DNA of 64,000 nucleotides. Source: an uncultured Eubacteriales bacterium. Lineage in GTDB: Bacteria > Bacillota > Clostridia > Oscillospirales > Acutalibacteraceae. The notes beneath the pieces were generated by a model. That model had not been told where the DNA came from and ran no database searches. It worked only from the letters and a program-made list of their open reading frames with translations. The translations under genes were made by a program, and so were the position numbers. Below are positions 8,066 to 16,717 of this stretch, in pieces. The first letter of the stretch is position 1; each line of letters opens with the position of its first letter. Location of the stretch: contig CAKTDF010000004.1 in NCBI GenBank assembly GCA_934541115.1, positions 1-64,000 on the forward strand. The letters run 5' to 3'.

Positions 8066-8079
8066 TTTACCATGGTAAA
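8066..8079. promoter_or_regulatory. Operator-like palindrome before the GPH symporter
   Basis: Perfect 14-bp palindrome TTTACCATGGTAAA in the leader of the leftward symporter gene, 34 bp before its start. The size and AT-flanked centre fit a repressor dimer. No regulator gene is adjacent. Confidence 0.5.
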
Positions 8080-8162
8080 GCGGCAAAGTCAATGAATACA
8101 AACAAAAAGGGGCGCGAAAAGGATTTTTGAAAAAAGGTTTTTCTTTCTTTTTTGGTTTTCTC

Positions 8163-8191
8163 TTGCATACGCCTGCAATGTATGGTATCAT
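8163..8191 (+). promoter_or_regulatory. Promoter of the SDR gene
   Basis: TTGCAT (8163-8168), 17-nt spacer, TATCAT (8186-8191) with an extended -10 TGG. Transcription would begin near 8198, which favours the start codon at 8227 over the ATG at 8203. Confidence 0.75.
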
Positions 8192-8226
8192 ATTAACAAA
8201 TTATGAATATGAAAGGAACTGCTTCT

Positions 8227-9000
8227 ATGGAATATACTCTCACCTTTGAAAAGAAAAAAGTGCTCATCACCGGAGCTGCCGGAGGAATCGGCAGCGAGTG
8301 TGCAAAGGGCTTTCTTCAAAACGGCGCCGAGGTAATGCTCTGCGACTTTGATTCGCCTGCGCTTGAAGCGGCGGCAACCGCGCTGCGCGGCGAATTTCCG
8401 GGTGCGGCGGTTTTCACCGCTTGCGGAGATCTGACAAAAGCAGAGGACATAAAAGCCGTTCTTGACCTGACGGAGGAAAAGCTCGGAACGCTTGATGTGC
8501 TTGTCAACAATGCCGGCGTTGCCCACGATGTCTACAGCATGAACGAAACTAGGGACGGCTGGAACAAGGTCATTGACGTCAATCTCAACGCACAGTTCTT
8601 TTTCACTCAGCAGGTTTTTAACCGTTTCTGGGGAAAAAAGAGGGGCGGAAAGGTTGTTTTCATGGCATCGCTGAGCGCTTTCATCGGTGTTCCCGGTGCG
8701 GCGGCATACAGCGCAAGCAAGGGTGCGGTTCTTCAGCTGACAAAGTCGCTCGCCGGAGAGTGGGCGCGGTTCGGAGTGCAGGTCAACTGTGTGTGCCCCG
8801 GTTTTGTTGAAACGCCGCTGATAGCGCAGCAGCTCACAAACGAGCGCTGGTGTGCTTATATGAATATGCGCATTCCTCAAAAGAGGCTTGCAAAGCCGCA
8901 GGACATTGTGGGCTCGGTTCTCTTTCTTTCATCGGAGCTTTCCGATTATATTACGGGTACGTCCATAATTGTTGACGGCGGATATTCCGCCTGCGGTTGA
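8227..9000 (+). CDS. Short-chain dehydrogenase/reductase (SDR)
   Basis: A 257-residue classical SDR. It carries the Rossmann NAD(P) motif TGAAGGIG near residue 16, NNAG near residue 90, the active-site YSASK motif preceded by a Ser-rich strand (SLSAF), and the C-terminal ITGTSIIVDGGY typical of FabG-like enzymes. It probably reduces a ketone or oxidises an alcohol in the cytoplasm; substrate unknown. Start 8227 is chosen on AAAGGAAC spacing and the promoter position. It is transcribed alone, divergent from the sugar symporter, which hints at sugar or polyol metabolism but proves nothing. Confidence 0.88.
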   Translation: MEYTLTFEKKKVLITGAAGGIGSECAKGFLQNGAEVMLCDFDSPALEAAATALRGEFPGAAVFTACGDLTKAEDIKAVLDLTEEKLGTLDVLVNNAGVAHDVYSMNETRDGWNKVIDVNLNAQFFFTQQVFNRFWGKKRGGKVVFMASLSAFIGVPGAAAYSASKGAVLQLTKSLAGEWARFGVQVNCVCPGFVETPLIAQQLTNERWCAYMNMRIPQKRLAKPQDIVGSVLFLSSELSDYITGTSIIVDGGYSACG

Positions 9001-9031
9001 TTTTGTTTTTCTTCTTTTTGCCTCATAGCTG

Positions 9032-9060
9032 TTGCAAATCACGGACATGTTTGTTATACT
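9032..9060 (+). promoter_or_regulatory. Promoter of the secreted phosphoesterase
   Basis: TTGCAA (9032-9037), 17-nt spacer, TATACT (9055-9060), about 40 bp before the start at 9101. Confidence 0.75.
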
Positions 9061-9100
9061 TAACACGGCTGGAATAATTTTAAGAAAAGGGGTTAAAACA

Positions 9101-10270
9101 ATGAAAAAAATTCTCAGCGCAGCGTTGTCGATTCTCATGATTTTTGCGCTTTGCTCAGTGGCTTTTGCTGCCGACACTTCTGCCGATAAGCTCAAGTTCC
9201 ACGAGGACGGAACGTTCAAAATTCTTCAGATCAACGACACTCAGGACATAGAAAAAATGAACAAAAAGACCGTTGAGTTCCTCAAAGCCGGAATCGCTCA
9301 GGAACAGCCGGATCTCATTGTTGTTCCCGGAGACATGCTTTCAGACATGTTTATCGGCGCAACTCCCAAGAGGGTCAAGGCTGCCCTCACCGCTCTCGGC
9401 ACCATTTTCAACGATGCAAAGGTTCCCTTTGCGGTGACTTTCGGCAATCATGACCACGACCAGGAGGACAAGGTTTCCACCACCGAGATGATGGAGGTTT
9501 TCAAGCAGTTTGAATACTGTGTTCCTCAGGCGGGCACAACAGAGGGCGACCCGGGTTCATACGCTGTTCCCGTTTATTCCTCAAAGGACAGCAATAAAAT
9601 GGCTCTCAACGTATACATGATAGATACCAACAACAAGAACGGAACCGTCACCGGCTACAGCGGAGTGTATCCGGAGCAGGTTGAATGGTATAAGCAAAAG
9701 AGCGATGAGCTCAAGGCTGCAAACGGCGGAGAGGTTGTTCCCTCCCTCCTTTTCCAGCACGTTCCCGTCAAAGAGATATATCAGTTTGTTGACCGGGTGA
9801 CCTATAAGGAAGCAGGAAGAGCCTGCCTTAACATTGACGACCGCAAGTGGTATGCTCTCAATGAAAACTCCGGTCTCATCGGCGACGACAACAACATGGG
9901 CGAGGCTCCCTGCTCGGAGCCGCTTGACCATACTACCGGTCAGTATGAGGCATGGCTTGAAAAGGGCGATATCATCGGCGCATTCTTTGCTCATGACCAT
10001 GTAAACAACTTTATGGGCAGAACCGCAGAGGGCATTATCCTCGGCTATAACGGCGGAACCGGTTTCCGTGCATACGGCAGAGGCGACCACAGATCGATGA
10101 GAGTTTTCAATCTCAACGAAAACGATATTGAAAATTATGAAACGCATTCAATCTATTACAGCGATGTTGTCGGCGAAAAGTTTGACCGTTATATTTCTGA
10201 CTTCATGACTCCGGCAATCTTCGGTGACATTATCCGCGTTTTCCTCAAAATGTTCTTCATCATTAAATGA
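9101..10270 (+). CDS. Secreted calcineurin-like metallophosphoesterase
   Basis: 389 residues with a signal peptide (1 to about 24, AFA-AD). The metallophosphoesterase fold shows all expected metal-binding blocks: INDTQD (D46), PGDM (D78), GNHDHD (N116, H117), LFQH and FFAHDH. It resembles the purple-acid-phosphatase-like (Dcr2 type) branch. It likely hydrolyses phosphoesters outside the membrane. The frame opens at 9032, but ATG 9101 has AAGGGG upstream and begins the signal peptide. The C-terminus ends in a short hydrophobic, basic helix (IIRVFLKMFFIIK) that could hold the protein at the membrane. It is monocistronic with its own promoter and terminator. Confidence 0.9.
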   Translation: MKKILSAALSILMIFALCSVAFAADTSADKLKFHEDGTFKILQINDTQDIEKMNKKTVEFLKAGIAQEQPDLIVVPGDMLSDMFIGATPKRVKAALTALGTIFNDAKVPFAVTFGNHDHDQEDKVSTTEMMEVFKQFEYCVPQAGTTEGDPGSYAVPVYSSKDSNKMALNVYMIDTNNKNGTVTGYSGVYPEQVEWYKQKSDELKAANGGEVVPSLLFQHVPVKEIYQFVDRVTYKEAGRACLNIDDRKWYALNENSGLIGDDNNMGEAPCSEPLDHTTGQYEAWLEKGDIIGAFFAHDHVNNFMGRTAEGIILGYNGGTGFRAYGRGDHRSMRVFNLNENDIENYETHSIYYSDVVGEKFDRYISDFMTPAIFGDIIRVFLKMFFIIK

Positions 10271-10288
10271 GTGAATAGATAAGAAATT

Positions 10289-10321
10289 CGCCGTCCGGTT
10301 TTTTCGGGCGGCGATATTTTT
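10289..10321 (+). terminator. Intrinsic terminator
   Basis: Stem CGCCGTCCG / CGGGCGGCG (9 bp, one wobble) around a T-rich loop, then ATATTTTTAT. Confidence 0.8.
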
Positions 10322-10452
10322 ATATGTTCCCTACCTCCGAAAAAAGGGGACGACCGCTTGCCGTTATACGACAGAACCGTATATAGGCACGGCGAGGCTG
10401 CCAAAGATATCGGGAGGGGAAACAGATAATACAGATTTTTTTTCATTTGCTC

Positions 10453-10481
10453 TTTAAAAATCATAATGTGTGTGATATACT
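10453..10481 (+). promoter_or_regulatory. Probable serS promoter
   Basis: TTTAAA (10453-10458), 17-nt spacer, TATACT (10476-10481) with an extended -10 TGA. I looked for a T-box leader and saw none. Confidence 0.6.
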
Positions 10482-10519
10482 ATACGAATAATATCCGTAA
10501 AAGCAAAGGAGAATGAACC

Positions 10520-11788
10520 ATGCTTGATATTAAACTTATCAGGGAAAATCCCGATCTTGTAAAAAACGCAATGAAAACCAGAAACAAGGACATGGACGCT
10601 CTTGTTGATGAGATTCTTGAAATCGACGCCCGCCGCCGTGAGCTTTCTGCAAAAAGAGATCAGCTTAAGGCACGCCAGAACGCTGCCGGAAAAATGATTC
10701 CCGCGCTCAAAAAAGAGGGCAAGGACACAAGCGAGCTTATGGCGGAGATGAATGCCGTCAAGGCTGCAATTAAAGAGGACGATGACGAACTCACCGCTCT
10801 TGAAAACAAGCAGAAGAGCATTATGTATGAGTTCCCCAATATTCCGAGTGAGCTGACTCCCATCGGCAAGGATGACAGCGAAAACGTTGAGGTTCGCCGT
10901 TGGGGCGAGCCGACAAAGTTTGACTTTGAGCCTCAGGCGCATTGGGATATCGGCGCGAGTCTCGGCATACTTGATCCGGAGACTGCCGCAAAGGTTACAG
11001 GCGCACGTTTCCATTTTTACAAGGGTCTCGGTGCAAGGCTTGAACGTTCAATAATCAACTTTTTCCTCAATACGCACACTGCCAACGGCTATACGGAAGT
11101 ATTCCCGCCGTTCATGGTCAACCGCGCCTCAATGACCGGTACCGGTCAGCTGCCCAAGTTTGAGGAGGATGCCTTCAAGCTCACCAACGACTACTTCCTC
11201 ATTCCGACTGCGGAAGTACCCGTAACAAATATGCACCGCGATGAAATCCTTGACGGAACCAAGCTCCCAATCAAATATTGCGCATATTCTGCCTGCTTCA
11301 GAGCAGAGGCAGGTTCTGCAGGACGCGACACAAGAGGTCTTATCCGTCAGCACCAGTTCAACAAGGTTGAGCTTGTGAAGTTCGTCAGACCCGAGGACAG
11401 CTATGAAGAGCTTGAAAAACTCACCAACGACGCAGAAAGAGTGCTTCAGCTTCTCGGCCTGCCGTATAGAGTTATGGCGCTTTCAAGCGGCGACATCGGC
11501 TTTTCTTCTGCAAAGACCTATGACCTTGAGGTTTGGATGCCGTCATACGGAAGATATGTTGAAATTTCTTCGTGCTCAAATTTTGAGGACTTCCAGGCAC
11601 GCCGTGCGTCTATCCGCTTTAAGGAGGATGCAAAAAGCAAAGCAAGGCTCGTCCATACGCTCAACGGCTCGGGCGTTGCTATCGGCAGAACCGTTGCCGC
11701 CATTCTTGAAAACTTCCAGAATGCAGACGGCTCCGTCACCGTTCCGGAAGTGCTGCGTCCTTACATGGGCACCGATGTAATAAAATAA
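10520..11788 (+). CDS. serS: Seryl-tRNA synthetase
   Basis: 422 residues, the normal SerRS length. The N-terminal 105 residues form the charged antiparallel coiled-coil arm that reads the long tRNA-Ser variable arm. The class II catalytic core follows: [14 protein letters not shown], the motif-2 region FRAEAG then [13 protein letters not shown], and motif 3 [16 protein letters not shown]. It charges tRNA-Ser with serine in the cytoplasm. ATG 10520 is preceded by AAAGGAG. The next gene, glyA, is 162 bp downstream with structured RNA between and no clear terminator, so serS and glyA may be partly co-transcribed; both use serine. Confidence 0.97.
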   Translation: MLDIKLIRENPDLVKNAMKTRNKDMDALVDEILEIDARRRELSAKRDQLKARQNAAGKMIPALKKEGKDTSELMAEMNAVKAAIKEDDDELTALENKQKSIMYEFPNIPSELTPIGKDDSENVEVRRWGEPTKFDFEPQAHWDIGASLGILDPETAAKVTGARFHFYKGLGARLERSIINFFLNTHTANGYTEVFPPFMVNRASMTGTGQLPKFEEDAFKLTNDYFLIPTAEVPVTNMHRDEILDGTKLPIKYCAYSACFRAEAGSAGRDTRGLIRQHQFNKVELVKFVRPEDSYEELEKLTNDAERVLQLLGLPYRVMALSSGDIGFSSAKTYDLEVWMPSYGRYVEISSCSNFEDFQARRASIRFKEDAKSKARLVHTLNGSGVAIGRTVAAILENFQNADGSVTVPEVLRPYMGTDVIK

Positions 11789-11797
11789 TAAATTCAA

Positions 11798-11903
11798 GTA
11801 ACCGCACTTAGGTCGAGGCACAAATTTTGGCAAAATCTTTGCGCTCTCGGTCAGTCGGCGGTTACATAAGACCGTCCTCTCCGGGTCATTGGAGCGGACG
11901 GTC
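11798..11903 (+). ncRNA. Structured intergenic RNA between serS and glyA
   Basis: Two stable folds in tandem. The first is an outer stem GTAACCGC (11798-11805) / GCGGTTAC (11858-11865) enclosing an interrupted inner hairpin (CGAG.GC.CAAA with TTTG.GC.CTCG). The second is GACCGTCC (11870-11877) / GGACGGTC (11896-11903) with an inner CTCC/GGAG. No T run follows either, so they are not ordinary terminators. Possibly a cis-regulatory leader of glyA or an RNA-processing site. I could not match it to the glycine, ZTP or THF riboswitches. Confidence 0.45.
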
Positions 11904-11950
11904 GAATATTATGCGATAACAAAAAGCAATACTGATTTCGGAGGTATAAA

Positions 11951-13201
11951 ATGTACAGTGAAATTCTTGACAGCATCGGTCTTGTTGAAAAAACAGACCC
12001 TGCCGTTGCCGATGCGATGGCGCTTGAACTTAAAAGGCAGAGGGAAAAGCTTGAGCTTATAGCGTCTGAAAATATAGTTTCTCCTGCCGTTATGGCGGCA
12101 ATGGGCAGTGTGCTCACCAATAAATACGCCGAGGGCTACCCCGGAAAAAGGTACTACGGCGGCTGTGAGTGTGTTGATATTGTTGAAAACCTTGCGATTG
12201 AGCGCGCAAAAAAGCTCTTCGGCGCGGAATATGCCAACGTTCAGCCGCATTCCGGCTCGCAGGCTAACCTTGCGGTTTACTCGGCTTTTTTAAAGCCCGG
12301 CGATACCGTACTCGGTATGGATCTTTCTGCCGGCGGACATCTTTCGCACGGTTCACCGGTCAATGCGAGCGGAAAGCTTTATAACTTCGTTTCCTACGGC
12401 ATTGACGAAAACGGTCTGCTTGACTATGACGCTCTGGAGCGGTCTGCGCTTGAAAGTGAGCCGAAAATGATCGTCGCCGGTGCTTCGGCTTATCCGCGTG
12501 AAATTGACTTTGAGCGAATCGGCGAAATTGCGAAAAAGGTCGGCGCAATATATCTTGTTGATATGGCGCACATTGCCGGACTTGTTGCCGCCGGACTTCA
12601 TGTTTCTCCGGTGCCGTATGCCGACGTTGTGACAACAACTACCCACAAAACGCTGCGCGGTCCCCGCGGAGGGCTTATTCTTGCAAAACAGCAGTATGCC
12701 GCAGCGTTGAACAAAGCGATTTTTCCCGGCAATCAGGGCGGACCGCTCATGCACATCATTGCCGCAAAGGCGGTCTGCTTCGGCGAGGCGCTCACCGAGG
12801 AGTTTAAGGAGTATCAAAAGCAGCTTGTCAAAAACTGTGCCGCTCTTGCCGGCGCTCTCATGAATGAGGGCGTTGACCTTGTGTCCGGCGGAACGGACAA
12901 TCATCTTTGCCTGCTCGATTTGCGTTCGCTCGGCGTCACCGGTAAGGAGCTTGAAGAACGCCTTGACAGCGTGAACATAACGACGAACAAAAACGCAATT
13001 CCAAATGACCCGCAAAAGCCGTCGGTCACGAGCGGAGTCCGCCTCGGAACAGCTGCGGTTACAACGAGGGGTCTTGTTGAAAGCGACATGGAGGAAATTG
13101 CGCGGTTGATATATCTTGCGGCAACCGATTTTGAAAACAAGAGGGAAGAAATCAAGGCTCGCGTTGACTCCCTTTGCAAAAAGTATCCGCTTTATGAATG
13201 A
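11951..13201 (+). CDS. glyA: Serine hydroxymethyltransferase
   Basis: 416 residues. A PLP enzyme that converts serine and tetrahydrofolate to glycine and methylene-THF, feeding one-carbon metabolism. The Schiff-base lysine is K233 in [14 protein letters not shown]. Other family marks are ELIASEN near the N-terminus, [15 protein letters not shown] and QPHSGSQAN. Length and end are normal. The ribosome site is GGAGG at 11940-11944. A structured RNA region lies upstream and a long perfect hairpin downstream. Confidence 0.97.
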   Translation: MYSEILDSIGLVEKTDPAVADAMALELKRQREKLELIASENIVSPAVMAAMGSVLTNKYAEGYPGKRYYGGCECVDIVENLAIERAKKLFGAEYANVQPHSGSQANLAVYSAFLKPGDTVLGMDLSAGGHLSHGSPVNASGKLYNFVSYGIDENGLLDYDALERSALESEPKMIVAGASAYPREIDFERIGEIAKKVGAIYLVDMAHIAGLVAAGLHVSPVPYADVVTTTTHKTLRGPRGGLILAKQQYAAALNKAIFPGNQGGPLMHIIAAKAVCFGEALTEEFKEYQKQLVKNCAALAGALMNEGVDLVSGGTDNHLCLLDLRSLGVTGKELEERLDSVNITTNKNAIPNDPQKPSVTSGVRLGTAAVTTRGLVESDMEEIARLIYLAATDFENKREEIKARVDSLCKKYPLYE

Positions 13202-13223
13202 CATTTTTGTTATGTAATAAAAC

Positions 13224-13274
13224 AAAGACTATATTTCATTGGGACTTCGTATATCCCTTTGAAATATAGTCTTT
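13224..13274. terminator. Long hairpin terminator, copy A of a repeated stem
   Basis: Perfect 15-bp stem AAAGACTATATTTCA / TGAAATATAGTCTTT (13224-13238 with 13260-13274), then TATGTTTTTT. The same 15-base arms recur at 49529-49584 with a different loop. Symmetry lets it act for glyA and for the leftward gene ending at 13292. Confidence 0.85.
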
Positions 13275-13291
13275 TATGTTTTTTCGTTTAT

Positions 13292-14614
13292 TTATTCGTA
13301 TGCTTTTTGAACGGCATAATATGCCGGCTTTTCTTTTCCGTGCAGGTCAACGAGTCCCCAGCCGGTTTCAACCGGGCAGTCCTCCTGTCCGCAGATGTAA
13401 CAGGCATCGCTGTCGCTGTAACAGTAAACGAACGAGCCGCAGAGAAATTCAAGGTTATATATGCGCTTGAAGATGTCCTCATAGAACCTTCCCTGATCCT
13501 CCGGAGTGTGGCGATAATCCGAAAGTTCAAAGCCGCCCTTTATTTCCTTATACAGGTGGTTTGCAAGCTCGGTATCAAACAGCTTATCGGCAAGCTCTTC
13601 TTCGTTTTTATATTCAAGTGAAAGCAAATGCTCTTTGAACTGCTCCGGCAGGCGGTCAATTAACGTCATAATATCTTTTCGCGCCACCTCCTCGTTTTCA
13701 AAGCCGTAGCTTTTGAGAATCTCGTTCTTTTGCTCCTCGGTCTTTACGTCGCCGTAGCCCATGTAGCCGAACTCACAGAGAACTATAGGCTTTCTTGTGT
13801 AAGCCCATAGCGCTCTCAGAATAAGGTCTTGAACCCAGAGCTTTTTGAAAACATTTTCAAAGCAGCCGAGATAAACGTCCATGCCCACATAATCGCAATA
13901 TTCAAGATAAGGTTTCATATAGGTGCAAAGGTTATAGAGCGCCGTTCCGCCGCAGTTGTAGCCGACAATGATATCGTTCTTTACCGATGCCATTGCCTGT
14001 GCCTGCATACCGATGAAATCGGCGGCCTCTTTAACGGTCAGCGGTAAGGTGAAATGCTCAATGCCCATCTCGTTTGTAATTTGAAAGGCGGAAACGATGC
14101 CTTGAAGATCCTCGGCATAAAATTTTGCAATGCGCTGAATTTCCGCCTTGTTTTTTTCGTCACGGGGATCAAGTCCGGCTTCTATATACTTCTTTGGATA
14201 CGGTGTTATGCACATAACCTTGAATCCGTTGTCGGCATAGGTCTTAGCCTTAAGCTTATACTTTTTGTACCCATCGGTGAGGTTTCCGTCCTTGTCAAAC
14301 GGCAGGCTTGTGCAGTCAAAACGTACCCATTCGATGTTGGCGTTTTTGATCTGCTCAATGTTCTCATTCGGGTGGCAAACTCCCTTGATAAATCCGCCGG
14401 TCTTTTCCTTTACCGTTTTGACCTCGTCATTGGTCTGACTGATGAAAAACGATTTAACCGCATTGGTGGCTATATATCGCAGTCCGTCTCCGTCAAGCTT
14501 CGGAATGACGGTATTCCAAAGCACCGCCACGGCGGCAATCAGAAGCAGCAAAACCGAAAGTGCAATTTTTCTTCCGAGGTGCCTTTTGCCACTTTTTGTC
14601 TCCTTGTTTTTCAT
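13292..14614 (-). CDS. Membrane-anchored clan GH-A glycoside hydrolase-like protein
   Basis: 440 residues. A basic N-terminus and one TM anchor (about 17-33) place a large TIM-barrel domain outside the cell. The pattern fits clan GH-A: acid/base Glu in ITNEM (E182) and nucleophile Glu in LCEFGYMGYG (E281), about 99 residues apart at strand ends 4 and 7. The family could be GH5- or GH39-like; I cannot name it or its substrate. It is the third gene of a leftward operon after two secreted phosphoesterases, with an 18-bp gap and a good GAGGGG ribosome site. A short Cys cluster (CYICGQEDC) near the C-terminus might bind a metal or form disulfides. Confidence 0.8.
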   Translation of the reverse strand: MKNKETKSGKRHLGRKIALSVLLLLIAAVAVLWNTVIPKLDGDGLRYIATNAVKSFFISQTNDEVKTVKEKTGGFIKGVCHPNENIEQIKNANIEWVRFDCTSLPFDKDGNLTDGYKKYKLKAKTYADNGFKVMCITPYPKKYIEAGLDPRDEKNKAEIQRIAKFYAEDLQGIVSAFQITNEMGIEHFTLPLTVKEAADFIGMQAQAMASVKNDIIVGYNCGGTALYNLCTYMKPYLEYCDYVGMDVYLGCFENVFKKLWVQDLILRALWAYTRKPIVLCEFGYMGYGDVKTEEQKNEILKSYGFENEEVARKDIMTLIDRLPEQFKEHLLSLEYKNEEELADKLFDTELANHLYKEIKGGFELSDYRHTPEDQGRFYEDIFKRIYNLEFLCGSFVYCYSDSDACYICGQEDCPVETGWGLVDLHGKEKPAYYAVQKAYE

Positions 14615-14631
14615 ATTATCCCCTCAAACAA

Positions 14632-15636
14632 TCATTTATAAAGCTCCAGTGCGTATTCGTGATTTGCGTACCACTTGCCCGAAAGATAATTTCTCGGTCT
14701 GAACAGAACCTCGTTTTGATAAATCTCCATCTGCATTCCCGTACCCGGCCACGGTACTCCGTAGCGGTTAAGCGAGCCGAAAGCAGGAAGATTGACATAG
14801 AAAATTCCGTTCTGCTCCTCAACGTTATGAACGTCAAAGTATTTGTGCAGGGCGTCGCTGTTGACTCCGGTGTGAACGTGTCCGCTGATATAGAAAATAT
14901 TCATGCCCGAATATTTTTCAAGAACCGCCCGAACCTTATCGCTGCTGTCGTTCATTGCGCCATGCTCCCAAACTATCTGCTGACCGTTGGTGTTGTTTAT
15001 CGGCCAATGGCAAACAACGAAAACCGGCTTTTTGTCGCCGGCGGCAGTTGCTTTTGAAAGCTCGCCGTCAAGCCACGCAATCTGTGCGTCCGAGATTTCC
15101 GGAGTGTCCCATGAATCGTCGGATTCATCGCTGAGAGTAATAAAGGTATATCCCTTAATCACTCTGCTGTAATATATACTGTCGATGTTTGTTCCGAGGT
15201 ATTTATTGTGAAGCTCAATATAGTTTGCCCTTGCCTCGTCCTCGGTGAGGTTTGAATCGGAGGAATGGCCTATATCATGGTTACCGGTGGTGATAAAGGC
15301 TTCGGTTCCCTTCGGCTTTGCGCCGATAACGGTGGAGAACATTGTATCCATGGATTTTTTGTCTCCGTAGTTGGTGAGATCGCCGGAAATAACAATTGCG
15401 TCAATGGGCGTCTGCGACTTTGAAAGGTTGGTTGTTCCGAGGCGCAGAGCAGTCTGCAAAAACAGCTCACGATAATCAATATGCACGTCCGATAACAGGG
15501 TGACGTTGAAAACAACGTCGTCGCTTTTTGCTTTGAACGGCTGATTGTTAGCCGCATCGCTATAGCCGTTAATGGCCATTGTTACTGCCGACAAAACGGC
15601 AAGCACTGCGCTGAACACAGTTTTAATATACTTCAT
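14632..15636 (-). CDS. Secreted calcineurin-like phosphoesterase, copy 2
   Basis: 334 residues with an N-terminal signal sequence (KYIKTVFSAVLAVLSAVTM). Metal-binding blocks are complete: LLSDVHID, ISGDLTNYGD, TTGNHDIGH, VVCHWPIN and SGHVHTG. It is clearly paralogous to the gene at 15656 (shared CHWPIN, GHVHxG and overall layout) and probably arose by tandem duplication. Start 15636 is chosen for AGGAGG directly upstream; the longer frame to 15666 overlaps the previous gene. Likely an extracytoplasmic phosphodiesterase or phosphatase, co-transcribed with its paralogue and a glycosidase. Confidence 0.88.
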   Translation of the reverse strand: MKYIKTVFSAVLAVLSAVTMAINGYSDAANNQPFKAKSDDVVFNVTLLSDVHIDYRELFLQTALRLGTTNLSKSQTPIDAIVISGDLTNYGDKKSMDTMFSTVIGAKPKGTEAFITTGNHDIGHSSDSNLTEDEARANYIELHNKYLGTNIDSIYYSRVIKGYTFITLSDESDDSWDTPEISDAQIAWLDGELSKATAAGDKKPVFVVCHWPINNTNGQQIVWEHGAMNDSSDKVRAVLEKYSGMNIFYISGHVHTGVNSDALHKYFDVHNVEEQNGIFYVNLPAFGSLNRYGVPWPGTGMQMEIYQNEVLFRPRNYLSGKWYANHEYALELYK

Positions 15637-15655
15637 TTTTGCCTCCTCCTGTCTG

Positions 15656-16633
15656 TTATTTAACAAGCTTTATTGTTTTTTCATATTCCGGCATATAGAA
15701 GCCGAGAGCATAGTTCCTTGCACGAAGAATGACCTTATCCTTGTAGACCTCGGCAATATATCCGCAGCCGGAAAGAAGATTTCCGCCGTTGCCGTTTTCC
15801 CAGGGCTCGGTGTTCATGTACATATATGACGGCAGGTTGATATAATGAACGCCGTTATAGGTTTCAATCGACTGATGAGAGAAAAGCTTTTTTGAAAGCT
15901 CACCCCTTAGTCCTGCATGAACGTGACCGCAGAAGAAAAATACGTTGTCATATTTTTGAAGAACTTTTTTAACTGCCTTGCTCTGCTTGCCCATCTTCAT
16001 GTCCGGGTCAATTTTTTCCTGTCCGCAAACTCCGTTGATTGGCCAATGGCACATCACAAATGCAGGTCGGCCGCCCTTTGTTGCCTTTTTCAGCTCTTTG
16101 TCAAGCCATTTTATCTGCTTGTTTGAAATAACGGCATAAGTCTCGTCCTTTTCCGAGGACATTACGATGAAAGTATAGCCGTTGACTTTTTGAGTGTAGT
16201 AAGGCGTTTTGAGCTTTTTGCCGCTGTATTTGTTATAAGCTCGGATAAATTCTTCAGTCGGCTTTTTGTTGCGCTTTTTCTTCGTCCATGTGTCATGGTT
16301 GCCGACAACGGGAATGAGAGTTGAATTTTTAACGTTCTTTTTTACACAGCTATAGAAGTTTTCAAACTGTTTTCTTTCGCCGTGGTCGGTGAGGTCGCCC
16401 ACAACCGCAATGGCATCAACCTTTCCGTCAAGGTCACGAAAGCCCTGAGAGAGCATGGTTTGCCTTGCAACTCCGTCATCTGTCAGATGCGTGTCGGAAA
16501 AGGTTGCAAATGAAAGGCGCAGTGCCTTTTCGTCCTTGGACTTAACCTGTTGAGACAGAACCGGAGAAACAACGCCGGTTACTGCAAAAAGAATGGAAAT
16601 CAGAAATGAAACGATTTTGCTTAAAACTGCCAT
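15656..16633 (-). CDS. Secreted calcineurin-like phosphoesterase, copy 1
   Basis: 325 residues, first gene of the leftward three-gene operon. An N-terminal signal sequence (VSFLISILFAVTGVVSPVLS) precedes a metallophosphoesterase fold with TFSDTHLTDD, VVGDLTDHGE, VVGNHDTW, VMCHWPING and CGHVHAG. All metal ligands expected for a two-metal site are present. It differs from copy 2 mainly in a Lys-rich mid-section (TKKKRNKKP). The ribosome site AAGGGAG precedes ATG 16633. The natural substrate is unknown; association with a GH-A-type enzyme suggests turnover of phosphorylated glycans or teichoic-type polymers, which is inference. Confidence 0.88.
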   Translation of the reverse strand: MAVLSKIVSFLISILFAVTGVVSPVLSQQVKSKDEKALRLSFATFSDTHLTDDGVARQTMLSQGFRDLDGKVDAIAVVGDLTDHGERKQFENFYSCVKKNVKNSTLIPVVGNHDTWTKKKRNKKPTEEFIRAYNKYSGKKLKTPYYTQKVNGYTFIVMSSEKDETYAVISNKQIKWLDKELKKATKGGRPAFVMCHWPINGVCGQEKIDPDMKMGKQSKAVKKVLQKYDNVFFFCGHVHAGLRGELSKKLFSHQSIETYNGVHYINLPSYMYMNTEPWENGNGGNLLSGCGYIAEVYKDKVILRARNYALGFYMPEYEKTIKLVK

Positions 16634-16717
16634 AATATGATTTTCTCCCTTCGTGACGACTGAAAACAGCCGTCTGTTTTTTCAAAAAGACTGTTAGACA
16701 AAGCGGTCTTGTCAGCC

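Noticed and set aside
10321..10519. T-box leader before serS (and before glyS at 18101-18220)
   Set aside because: I searched by eye for the AGGGTGGNACCGCG-type T-box core and the long specifier stem and found neither.
11789..11950. Glycine, ZTP or THF riboswitch before glyA
   Set aside because: The conserved cores of these riboswitches are not present, though the region is clearly structured. Kept only as an unassigned structured RNA.
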